The notes beneath the pieces were generated by a model. It saw only the letters and a list, made by a program, of their open reading frames with translations. It did not search any database and was not told where the DNA came from. A stretch of 64,000 bases of DNA. Source: Enoplosus armatus (taxonomy: Eukaryota; Chordata; Actinopteri; Centrarchiformes; Enoplosidae). The translations under genes and the position numbers were made by a program. Positions 1-10,347 of the stretch are shown one piece after another (the first letter of the stretch is position 1; the number at the start of each line of letters is the position of its first letter). The stretch lies in the NCBI RefSeq assembly GCF_043641665.1, contig NC_092181.1, positions 19,753,463 through 19,817,462 of the forward strand. Direction: 5' to 3'.

Positions 1-3000
1 CCTCAGTCTCCCTTTACAGCCATCAGAGGAGGACCTTCAGAGTTCAATATTTTCCTTCTTCCGGTCTACCCAGCAGCCTTGTGCTACAGCACTGAGGCCC
101 TATTAAGGGCTGGACAAAGTGTAAAGCAAAATCTTTATCCGTGTCCAGTGGGTACATGCCAATGGACTACACAGATTATAATGGATTATACATACATACA
201 TTGTATCCTGTCACCATGTCAAAAAACATATTTGCTCAGTTTCATGTTATAATGACAATTTTCTTGTTTTTATTAAATTATTTTTTCATGTTATTATGAC
301 ATATTTTCTGGTTATTACTAGATACAAAACCATTCAGTTTTTACAAGAAACACGTATGCTGGATCTATACCGCTTATTCTGTGCAAGGGTGCAAATGCAC
401 ATTTAAGTGAGTCATACAAAACAAAAGCAGTCCACAGTTTGTCATTATAACAAGAAACTGAGCAGATTTTTTTTTTATCATGGTGGCAGCGATGCGTTGC
501 TGTAATTAAATTAATATGAACTTGACTTACTGATAGTGACATTAGGGGTGCGGCCACCAATCCAATTTTGCTAATGTCTGTATGTTTACAAGTGTTTCAC
601 TGACAAGTGACAAGATGTTTTCACCAAGGCATGAAATTTGGTAATGACGTGTACATTTTGTTGTCCATAGTAGACATACCAGAAATCTGCTTAACTGTTA
701 ATCCTGTTTCAGTTTTCTTCTAAGTGACACATAATCTCTTTTTTTAATATAATGATATGATGTGGCAACGTACTGTCACATGCACACTATCTCTTAATAG
801 AGTGGTGCTGAAAACAACCTTGCAACTTCATCCCTGCATCTCCTTGGGTCCCTCTGATAACACACTGCAGATGTCGTGAAGACACCAGTGTCCAAGCTGT
901 TCCTTTGAAGAAGGTTTTTACAAGTGGACCTCGACAGAAATTCACAGATTGAAAGGTAAGAAAATGAAAGAGGAAAAGGAGAACCAGATGGAAAATGCAG
1001 TGTCAATGAAATGGAAAACCACAGAGGATACAGTTATGACAAACTCTGGCTGGGAAAAGTCTTACAAAAGCAATTGTGGTTAGATACCTTCATGCTGCCC
1101 CTGAATGAGACATTAATGGCCAGAAAGTGTTGACTCTTTCTCAGAGAAGTCTGCCTGTAACAGTGAATTAATCCACTAAGGCTGTATTGTAAATACTGTA
1201 TGTATTCTGTTTACTAAATGTTGATTGAGTCGTTTAAGAGACAAAAGAAAAACAACCCATTTCAATCTGTCGCTCAGAAAGGATGAAAAAACAGTAAAAC
1301 ACTGATCCTCTTTTAGGGCTGTTTGTATTAAAATAGTACGTTTTCACAAAATCAAACTAAGATCATGAATATGTCTCATTTGTCTTGATGCATAATGATA
1401 ATTTACATTGACTGCAGCGTTATGTCACAAGGAAGCTATATAAGTTCAGAAAAATCAGAGACAGCCAAAATCAACTGTCCATGTTTTGTTTCATACAGAC
1501 TATCCATGACTCAGCAGTATGACAATATTCTATTGGTCCATCAATAAAACCTCACCTGGTTGGTCAACATCGGGTTAAAGGGACCAAAATCTGGAGATTT
1601 TGAATATTGCCTCCTCACACTTACTTCATCGGTAATGAAAAGAGAGGCAACATTTTCTAGCATGTGTCAAGCTCACGATGGTTGGGGCTGCTCAGACGCA
1701 GGCAGGTCTGCTGAACTGCTTTCACCTTTGAGCTCCACCAATCAGGAGCAGAGCCTCAGGGGCAAACTTTGACCAGAGTGGTTAATCAGGTAAGCCGGGG
1801 CCCCGGCTTCTAGACTACCGCTGCTCAGTCTGGAGAAGGAAGGGGCTTATAAAAGAGCTGTGTGGGGGCATGTTCACATACTATTGTAATGTGTTCTAGT
1901 CTATCTGTTATTTAACCTACAACCAAATGGACACCTTGATTAAAATAAGTTCTGCAGTAATTGATAATAATTTTAAACCAGTTTGATATTTGTGGGGATG
2001 TAATTGTAATGTCATACTGATTAGGCCAAAATGTAGCGCAAAATATGCATTATGTCAAAAACACCCAGACGTCATACTGATCATGTGCATCAGACCAGTT
2101 TACCTCGCATACTGTGTCCCACATTCCAAATTGCTGGCGGTGGTTTGCCATTAACGTTACATACATTTTCACATATTTCACCTTAGCAGTCCACCAAAAT
2201 CAGTTTCTGAACAAATTTGAGGTAAGAAATAAGCAATCCAGTTACTGACTCTTCAGTCATATTAGATCTACAAGGCCTAATTTAAAAGACTTTCATATAG
2301 TTTTGCATAATTCCACCATGATTATTACTTCCACTTTCCAAAACCGGTAACCGGCTCAGCCTGGCCTGGCATACTGCAAAATAAAAATCGATTTGACAGT
2401 TTCATACTGGATACTACAATAAAAAGCAGTATGCAGTATGTAGTACATACTGCATTCTGCATTTGTCGGTAGTTTGTAGTAGACAGCTCCGAATACAGCC
2501 TGTGTCCCTGCCTTACAGAACCTTGCTATCACTGCCTCCATGACAGAGACAAAGAAGAAAGGTTGTATTCATATCCTCATAAAGCACATCTGTAATCTAA
2601 AATGGATGTGATCCCAGGTGAATGCAGTTAACAAACCCGTAGGATAGAAGACTTTGTCCCAAGAGACACTACTTGGAGCCACTGATTCAGCCTATGTACC
2701 AGAGACATGAAGACAGCATCATCTGACAGAACCACAAGATTTTACTATGGCTGATATTCAAAGCGATAATCACAGGCCATCATAACTTTAACGCCACCAC
2801 ACACAACACATATTTACATCCAACTTCATATGCATACAACCACAGATATGTGTCTAACTGCACAATTGCTTGATTTTAATTAGGCAAAGAAGTAAAAACA
2901 ATTATGTTGGTATTGAAGCCCAGACATGGTACAGGTATTGTTATCAAATGTCCATAACAATACCTTGGCCTAAGGCTAACATTTAAGAATATACTACTAA

Positions 3001-5403
3001 ACTAAGGGTTGTGGGTCATTAGCAGTGTAGCTAAAAAGTAAGCTGACCATTGTACCAATACACTAAATGTTGTGTCATCCAAGGAAGTAAAGTTAAAAGT
3101 AGTTAACTTGGATTCAAATGAAAAAAGTCGCCAGATTATTGAAATACCAAAACAATTCCGAGTTTCAGCCCTAAAATGATCCCACTAATTCCTAAAACCA
3201 CAATGCTTCATTACCAGCATGATTTCTATTTTAGAAAAATCAACTTCTCTATTATATTTTGGACATCAACTCTAACAGCTGGTGGCGAGTTCCCAGATAG
3301 GTACCAGTTGAGCAATTTGTCATCCGCCAAAAAAAGGATAGTCAGCACTTCCATGGATTACAAAGCCTCATGTGACCAAGCATGACCTTTCACAGGGAGG
3401 GGGAGCCTTGCACCAACCACCCACTTTTGTGTTAATCAGTATTTTTAGATCGCATTAAATGCTAGGCAGCTCATGGGAAAAGGTTTACATTTTTGTGATT
3501 TCACTTCTGCTTAGTGAGGTACTTCAGGTAAAACAAATAATTATTCACCATATGTCAAATATCAGACAAACCAAACTCTACTTTTCATATTGAAGGCTAT
3601 TGTTGTCAATCCAGAAAAAGGTCATTTGGGCCCAAACACACATATACAGCCCAACCAATACAGGATTTTAGAGAACGATACCGATATTGACAGTTGATAA
3701 CCGATAACAATGAATAATAAAAATCTAGTCAAAACAGGGATGGGGTGGTGGTGGTTTCCCATGTTTCCTTTGTTTAACTTAATGGCTTGTAATGGCTAAC
3801 CATTGATTCCCAACAAAACATTTCTCAAAAATAAAAAGCTTCTCGAACAACAGACCACAGTTGGTTGCCTAAAAAAACAAACAGTAATGTAGTTTGCTGA
3901 TCAGCTGTAAACCTCTCAAAATCTTCTTCATAAAACCATCATCAGAGCGGTTCCCATGCTGCTCATAACATGCTGTGAGATGGCCTCCTGGCTATTCTAT
4001 GCTACTGTGTCCAGTCAGTTATAAAACTGGAGCAGCTAGTTGCCATATCCCCTTGAGAACAATTAAGTCCTCCACCAGCATTTTGTTTACTTATAGAGAA
4101 AGAAATACTTTGGGTCATTTCATCTAACACTTGGTTTTGGAGATTATCTCAAGTGACGCAGAAGTGAGAACGTCCTGAAGTGGGAACCTTCTCAGCACCA
4201 CATACTGTACATCAGGGTGACCTCTTACACAACAAATGGTTAATTCTTCCCACAAATGGTAAATAAGATGTCATGTCTGGTCTGTTATGAAGCTGTGAGT
4301 GATAACCACTTACAAAGGCAGACACTAACCCAAGAAAAATGCTCACAATTTGGTTGTGAACTAGGATTTTGATTTCCTCCTCATTAAATCAGAAAGTATT
4401 CAGTTATGAATGTGAGAAAGCCCTGTAAAAACCCTGTCTTTCTGGGTAGATTTTAGTTTCATTGCTTTCAGAAAAAACACTTCATTGGACCTGTGGTTTC
4501 TCTGAAAACATCCCTCCTCTCAAGTTGCGGGCCCTGTAATTCAAATATCAATAACGGATATATCCACTGATCCACAAGGAGAGCATGTAGACTTGACAGC
4601 TAACGTGTGCTACTGAAGGTATTTGCTTTTGCATCAGCGCTGTCGGCTATAACAATGTTTTCCAAGTGCACAACAAATAAGCAGAGAGAATCGCACAGAC
4701 AACAGTGACAATTCACTGCCAGTGTGAAAAATGAATGGATGAGAAAGAGACATGATGCATGTGAGAGTGAAAACATAGGGTGGTAAACATTAATAGTTAT
4801 AGTACCTCTGACAAACAACTACTCTAACACTTCATTACGCACATCTGACAACTCTCTGCACTGAAATTTGCAGGAATGGGGTCATCCTTTGATGTATTCT
4901 GCAGTTGTTTTGTAAATCATTTAACCCTTGGCGTGACCATCTACCACCTTTGACACAAATAGTGTGACTGCATTACTCGACCAAGGTAATCAATATACTG
5001 TGTTATTGGTCCAAGAAAATCAAATCCTCAGAGGTAATGCTGCAAGATTGGATCGCTGTGTGGTGGCATAAACGAGCCATTAAGGAGGCAGTCTCATAAT
5101 GAAAAAGTCTCTGACCCATAGCTGTTGAAGGGGTCCTTAAACAAAACAATTGCCTCCTATCTGCTAACTCATGGTAAGGTCACTCTTACTGAAAGAGACT
5201 ACAAGGCAAACTGAGCTCAGATAAGTCACACACCGCTTCAGGTTCAGAAAATGGCAAAACTTATTTGTTGAAATGCACACAAGATGAGGCCTACACATGC
5301 CATCCAACCGTGCACATGAAAAGTGTCCAGGGAAAAGCTGGCACATTTTGTTTAACGGGATACTTTATTACGATGTAACAAATATGATATAAAGTGCACT
5401 TAC
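1..5403 (-). other. gab1: gab1 intron 1 (partial, runs off the left edge)
   Basis: This is the first intron of gab1, which begins at 5403 with GTAAGT on the minus strand. The rest of the PH domain, which the next exon should encode, is not present, so that exon lies beyond position 1. All open frames here are short and match nothing I know. Repeat-like segments occur at about 1990-2540, and possibly at about 3640-3720 and 4530-4580, which share a CCGATA/ATCAATAACGGATA-like flavour. I see no RNA gene. A long first intron is usual for GAB1. Confidence 0.8.
1990..2540. repeat. MITE-like dispersed repeat in gab1 intron 1
   Basis: The segment has repeated GTCATACTGAT motifs (2011 and 2071) and the phrase TGCATTATGTCAAAAACACC. 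Its far end is built from CAGTATGCAGTATGTAGTACATACTGCAT-type inverted words. 2433-2453 is a perfect 10-bp inverted repeat (GCAGTATGTA/TACATACTGC) around one G. I recognise the words as part of an abundant non-autonomous fish DNA-transposon family, from memory only. The ends are approximate. Confidence 0.5.
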
Positions 5404-5475
5404 GTAACGTCTCAACTTTTTTTCAGGAGGAGACTTTCTCAGCCACCCTGAGCACACCACATCTCCCCCACTCAT
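5404..5475 (-). CDS. gab1: gab1 first coding exon (GRB2-associated-binding protein 1, N-terminal 24 residues)
   Basis: The exon encodes [20 protein letters not shown] followed by LRRY, which is nearly identical to the start of the human GAB1 PH domain. It stops exactly at the conserved Tyr-24/Ala-25 boundary with a consensus GTAAGT donor (phase 0). Gab1 is a cytoplasmic docking adaptor. Its PH domain binds phosphoinositides at the plasma membrane, and its tyrosine-phosphorylated tail (outside this window) recruits SHP2, PI3K p85 and GRB2 downstream of MET and EGFR. The in-frame reading upstream of this ATG is open to an ATG at 5583, but an acceptor at 5559-5560 probably removes that, so the conserved MSGG start is used. 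Only the first part of the PH domain (strand beta-1) is in the window. Confidence 0.92.
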
Positions 5476-6200
5476 ATCTGCTCCTTTCTTGCTCTCCCTG
5501 GAGTTTGAGCTGAGATTTCTGTTTGGCTTCGTTTGTTTTTGGGAGTGTCTTCTTGTACCTGAAAAAATAACACGTTCACACAAGGCTCAAACGGTGAAGT
5601 TGAAATATAAAAAAGTTAAAATGTTGTATTTTTGTGTTTTAGAGAGCGATAAATACCGTCACTCCTTCCTCGAAAGTCGACTCGCCGACAAGGCAGTTCT
5701 CTGAAATGCACAGACCAGATTTTCCACGAGTTGTAGTCAAATAAACGGGTATATCCTGAGCTTGGAGTTCATATAAACCTCCGCGGCACCGCCTTTTGTA
5801 CAAATATCAACGGTGACTTGTGTATTCTGTTCAAACTGGAACGCTGTGAGGGCAAAAAACAGGCGCAGGCAACTGAAAGTCGCTAAGTTTTTGTTGTTAT
5901 ATGTTAACGCTTCATGCTAATTCCCGTCAAAGTGGAGCGATTCCCAGTTGGCGTGATCAGATGTAAATGTCCCACAGTGTACCGGTGCATTGTTGTCGTT
6001 TCTGCGCAAATTAAAACAATCTTCACCGTAAACACAGTGGTTCCGCCGAGCTTCCCTACCAGTTTACTCCCATGGTTCCTTAATTATGATTGACAGGGTA
6101 GCTCCGTCTTTCCCTCAACTCACCCTCCTCTGGAACATGGCGGCGTCAAGCTAACACGCATAACGGCAACAGACCGAAAGTTTAAGGATTCTGCTTTCAA
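5476..6200 (-). promoter_or_regulatory. gab1: gab1 5' UTR with a predicted leader intron, and promoter
   Basis: Reading the minus strand, a consensus donor (GAGG|GTGAGT, exon end 6124) and a pyrimidine-rich acceptor (TTTTTTCAG|GTACAAG, exon start 5558) predict a leader intron of about 565 bp. The coding exon would then carry 83 nt of 5' UTR. The presumed non-coding exon contains a YY1-type motif, AACATGGCGGC on the plus strand at 6134-6144. Such motifs typically lie just downstream of vertebrate start sites, which suggests transcription starts near 6150-6250. There is no clear TATA box. The leader intron is a prediction from splice consensus only. Confidence 0.55.
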
Positions 6201-6539
6201 AGTAAATGTTCAGTTTGTTGAGAACGTTGGTTTTAACGGCTATCGTGCCGATATTAACGTCTAAAACGGACATTTTAAGTTGCGCATAAAGGTGCTATTT
6301 CTGTCGTTATTGATTAATATTTGGCAGCCCTGACTATCTATGCTCATTTGTCTAACCTTTCAGAGTTGTGGCTAGTTATGCTAATTGGCAAAAGCGACAT
6401 TTTTATTAGAACAAATGTATCTTCATTCATGGATTACATTATCTTGACGCAATGTAATCTTCATGTTTACGATGCACAACGCGTGCCTTCAACATGTTCC
6501 TTCAACGTGTTCCCTCAACGTATAGTTCGTCATTGGGAA

Positions 6540-6660
6540 CATTTATTTTGAAAGTTACCACCGGACGTCACATTCGTGTAGCTCCGCTCGCTTTAATACT
6601 AGTTTGGAGGACGACATGGGGAGGCGGCGGCGTGCAGGGAAAACTGTAGAGCTCCAACCA
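6540..6660. promoter_or_regulatory. CRE-containing GC-rich segment upstream of gab1
   Basis: GACGTCAC at 6564-6571 is a CREB/ATF-type site. A GC-rich stretch (GGGAGGCGGCGGCG, about 6618-6631) follows within 60 bp. This segment is probably part of the gab1 proximal promoter, about 400 bp upstream of the predicted first exon. No coding sequence was identified here. Confidence 0.35.
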
Positions 6661-9360
6661 TGGGACATGTAGTTCGAAAATCGTTTGTGTTCCCTCCCAA
6701 AAAACAACAGATGACTGTAGGGCGGTTTGATAGATGAAACATGATGTAATAGAGCTATATGCGCCTCTGGGTGAACACAAAAAGTGGCCCCAGACAGTTG
6801 AAGAAAAGACAAAGAAACGACTCACCTCTGTGTGAACCGAAAGGTCCCAAGAAAGCATTGCACGTCTGAACTACACCGTCCATAATGCGCGCTTATTCTC
6901 AAAAGAAAACTCGCCATAAAAATCATCAATCATGCAATGTTAGTAGGATAGCAGGAACAACAGTGAACTCACTGATATATTGTTAGTTGTACTATTATGG
7001 CATTTATCTTTGGTATCATTAGAAATGTATTTTCATGAAAAGGGGTTGTACATAAAGTATGTTTATAGAATCAAATATAGTGCCTTTACTTGTTAACATG
7101 GCCTCGAAACTTCAAACCTATATATCAAATATATTTTGTAATCAAAGGATTATTTGTTTTATTTGAGCTATATTCCAAGATAGATAGATTTGTGGGTGTT
7201 TTATAGGCTACTGTCCAACACCACAGTGGTAAGAAAAAGGTTATGATTGTAAGTCAAATATTGATCTGGTTTACCATATCTGATCAATATACTGGGCTCA
7301 GCAGAGCATCTATAACTAGTCTAATCCACTGGCAAAGATGTGCTTCCCTCCGATTCAGAATGGTATTTGAGGAATCTTATTGGAATGCTATTGTAATGGT
7401 AAACACTTCCCTCAAAGGATGTTCCCTTTTGGTTTATGATTAATGACTTTGCCATTGTACAGGCACATTACCTCTTTCAACAGCCACAGCACTGATGAAG
7501 AAATAGGGAGCAATTAAAGGCTGCAGACACGATACACCAATTCCAGTTAAGGAATTATTTTTCATGATACAATTTAGCACTACAGTCCAAGAGTGTTACA
7601 ACATCAAATAGCTGACGTGCCACGTTCTTGATGCATCAGGTTTTATGAAATGGGCATGTCTAAGAGGCTGTGCATTTGTGTCTGTGTCTTTAATGTTGTC
7701 TCTTGTTGCTGTGGGCTCCACGGTATCCATGTGTACAACTGAGGATCAGAGTCGCAGTGCATAACTCATTTGTACCCACACAAGATGAACAGACCAGACC
7801 TTATTTACTGCCGGTACATGCCAAATGAATGCATACATACTGTATGCAACTATAAAAACCTAAAACGTGTGTAAATATTATACAATCCTAATATGACATG
7901 ACATTTAAAGAGAAGATATCATACCATCCCCAAGAGTTAGCATTTCAACAAAAGTGAGGAGAAAAGTGTAATGGTTTGGTTGATTAATAATTGAGAATCA
8001 TTGATTTTTTCCAAATGCCCTTTGAAAGCTTTAGTACTACTGCCGTGTTTTTAACCATATCAATTGCTAATTAGTAATAAATGGCACCTTTGCAAATAAC
8101 TTGCTATCACATTTCATTTCACATAATTTGTCCCATGACTGTGGGCACAGTATGTGACTGCATGTGATTACCCAGTTCCCTTTTCAGTCACTGCTTCGTG
8201 TATACTGACTTCCATTTGTGCAAAAATATTTTGCAATCAAAGCAAAAGAATGGGATGATACATGCTTGTTTTGATGAATTATGCAACAACGTACAGTTCT
8301 GTCATTTTTTTTTTAATCAACAAAGTCACTTGCATACTAAAAATGTACATGTTTTTGAGTGGAATTCTTGAGGTTTACAGTATCAATAACATACTGAATT
8401 CAACATTTAACCATTTTCCTTTCCAAGCATTTAAGGGATATAAAAATGTATTACTTGCAGCTTCAAATCCACCTTGCCACACTTAGACCTAGCTCCAAAA
8501 AGCAAACTGGCATTGGTGATGAGAATGTCTGTATATTCTGCAAGCAAGAATATAAATTATGTACAGTAGGTGATCTATTTAAGTTAAGATGTATCAAGAT
8601 GCAGTACTGGATATGTATCTTAGTGGTCAATGTATTCTCTGCAGTGGAAACATGGAATTATGTAAATGTGACACGTAAGGTGACACAGACATTGAGGTAC
8701 ACTTAAGCATAACAAAATACTCAGAACGTTGGTGTTTGGCTCATTTCCACAGAAATTAATTGAAGGTTTCCAGAAACCATTTGCTGCTTCATCTTGCCAT
8801 CGTTCAATTGAGTATTTATTAATGGCCTTTCATCTTCATGATATCTTATATTTCAACATTTGTATCATCATGTGTTAACCATTACATTTATAATTCAGTC
8901 CCCAACATCTGCTCACCTCTTTACCAACATACCACTTTAAATAACTTTACCATAAATAACCTACCCAGTTAAGTAAGACAATACAACAAATACTGATTTT
9001 GTTTTTACGGTTGGGAAAGGTGAAGCCTTTATGAATATTAACACAGTACAGCTGAGGTGTATATCCTGACAAATTCCTCTTCAAAAATCTGCATTAAATA
9101 TCAAAAGGCACATAAAATCAGCATTAACACAAAAGTCTCCCTGAATGATCAAATCAGAGGAATACATTAAAATATGCCATCAACTGTTGTCGAATGTGTT
9201 TAAACAAGCAGTTTGCAATTTAGTTGTAGGTCACGCTACCTGTTAGTGGGAGAGCAGCATTAAATATTCATATTGAAAATGCCTTTATCTTGAAAACTGC
9301 CCATATATAATATTCAATTTTCCACGATTACTCAGAATGGTATTTCATGTCATATGTACA
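6660..9360. other. gab1-usp38 intergenic DNA, no gene identified
   Basis: The sequence is A+T-rich with only short, unrecognisable open frames on either strand. The left part is upstream of gab1; the right part lies beyond the likely 3' end of usp38. A further AATAAA on the minus strand (plus-strand TTTATT at 8815-8820) could extend the usp38 transcript. I see no RNA gene or obvious transposon. Confidence 0.6.
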
Positions 9361-9678
9361 TTTATTGCATGGGATATGAAACCTATAAAACACCAAAGCA
9401 CACATCAAAAAGGATTCAAATGTCTTGAAAATCAAACTCCACAGCTTGTGAAGAAAAGCTGCATGCAAATCAGAAGAGTAAACAAAAGGTTGTGAGCTGT
9501 GTGTTCAGAACTATGACAAATCAAAAAAAGTCTTGTTTATCTTACAGTTGAATGCTTTCTTCTGTACTGTGCACTGCACATGCATGTATTTGCATATGTT
9601 TGTGTGTGAGGTAATATTATAAACACAACATGTTCTAGACTGAACCAGTTTTACATACTTATCAATGAACAGTTTATT
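9361..9678 (-). terminator. usp38: Candidate usp38 poly(A) signals
   Basis: AATAAA occurs on the minus strand at 9673-9678 and again at 9361-9366, about 0.5 and 0.8 kb beyond the usp38 stop codon. Either would give an ordinary 3' UTR. The sequence alone does not decide between them. Confidence 0.4.
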
Positions 9679-9983
9679 AGGAGACTAATGGTTATTGACA
9701 TTATTTCTATAATATCAAATTATATTTAGCCATGTTTCTTTCACTTAAGGGAGAGGATACATTTGCACCAATGAGCGTTACCTACCTCAAGTTTTGAAAC
9801 TTGGGAGGATTAATGAAAGATTACAATGTCAAGATCACAAAAAAAATCTAAATAACTTAAAATGTATTAAATGATGACTCAAACAGTGGTATAAAAACTA
9901 TTTTAGTCAAATCAAGGACACAAAATCAAATCTAAGATCAGAATCAGCAGATGCTCTGTGTGTGTGATGTGTGAGTATGTGCG

Positions 9984-9988
<5 letters not shown>

Positions 9989-10042
<54 letters not shown>
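9989..10042. repeat. (GT)27 microsatellite in the usp38 3' UTR
   Basis: This is an uninterrupted GT tract of 54 bp, preceded by a decayed GT-rich stretch from about 9958. It lies about 140 bp past the usp38 stop codon, so on the transcript it would read as an AC repeat within the 3' UTR if either candidate poly(A) site is used. Confidence 0.95.
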
Positions 10043-10044
<2 letters not shown>

Positions 10045-10179
10045 ATGTTCGGATCATTTCAGTGCTCTTTTTATGAGGTTATATGCACATCTATGGTGTG
10101 ACAGTTCAGGCTCCAATAAGATCAGTTCAGAACTCCCATCGAGCCAGTTCATCTGGGTTTCCTGCAGCATTTTTTACTT

Positions 10180-10347
10180 TCAGAAGACCAGTCTACTAAT
10201 GGTATTGAATCCCCCTCCCCCCCCTCCTCCTCCACCAGACGGGCCGCAGCTCCCTGGAGGGTTATTGTCATCTGAACCGTTGGGCCTGAATGAGCAGGAG
10301 GATGAAGGGGCTTGGAGAGCCTGGGTCCGAGCATTGAGCTCCTGTTC
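10180..10347 (-). CDS. usp38: usp38 last coding exon (glycine-rich C-terminus)
   Basis: The exon begins [12 protein letters not shown] after a CAACAG acceptor and ends [16 protein letters not shown], which matches the human C-terminus EQELNARARALQ...FNTVGRLVF. The nine consecutive glycines are encoded by a GGA/GGG-rich tract (C-rich on the plus strand, about 10210-10236). This tract also throws up spurious open frames on the plus strand, which I discarded. Confidence 0.95.
   Translation of the reverse strand, partial: EQELNARTQALQAPSSSCSFRPNGSDDNNPPGSCGPSGGGGGGGGGFNTISRLVF

Noticed and set aside
1560..1772. 70-aa plus-strand open frame in gab1 intron 1
   Set aside because: There is no homology I can recognise, no conserved motif and no splice context.
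5476..5583. N-terminally extended gab1 starting at the ATG at 5583
   Set aside because: A strong acceptor (TTTTTTCAG) lies inside the extension, and the conserved vertebrate start is MSGG.
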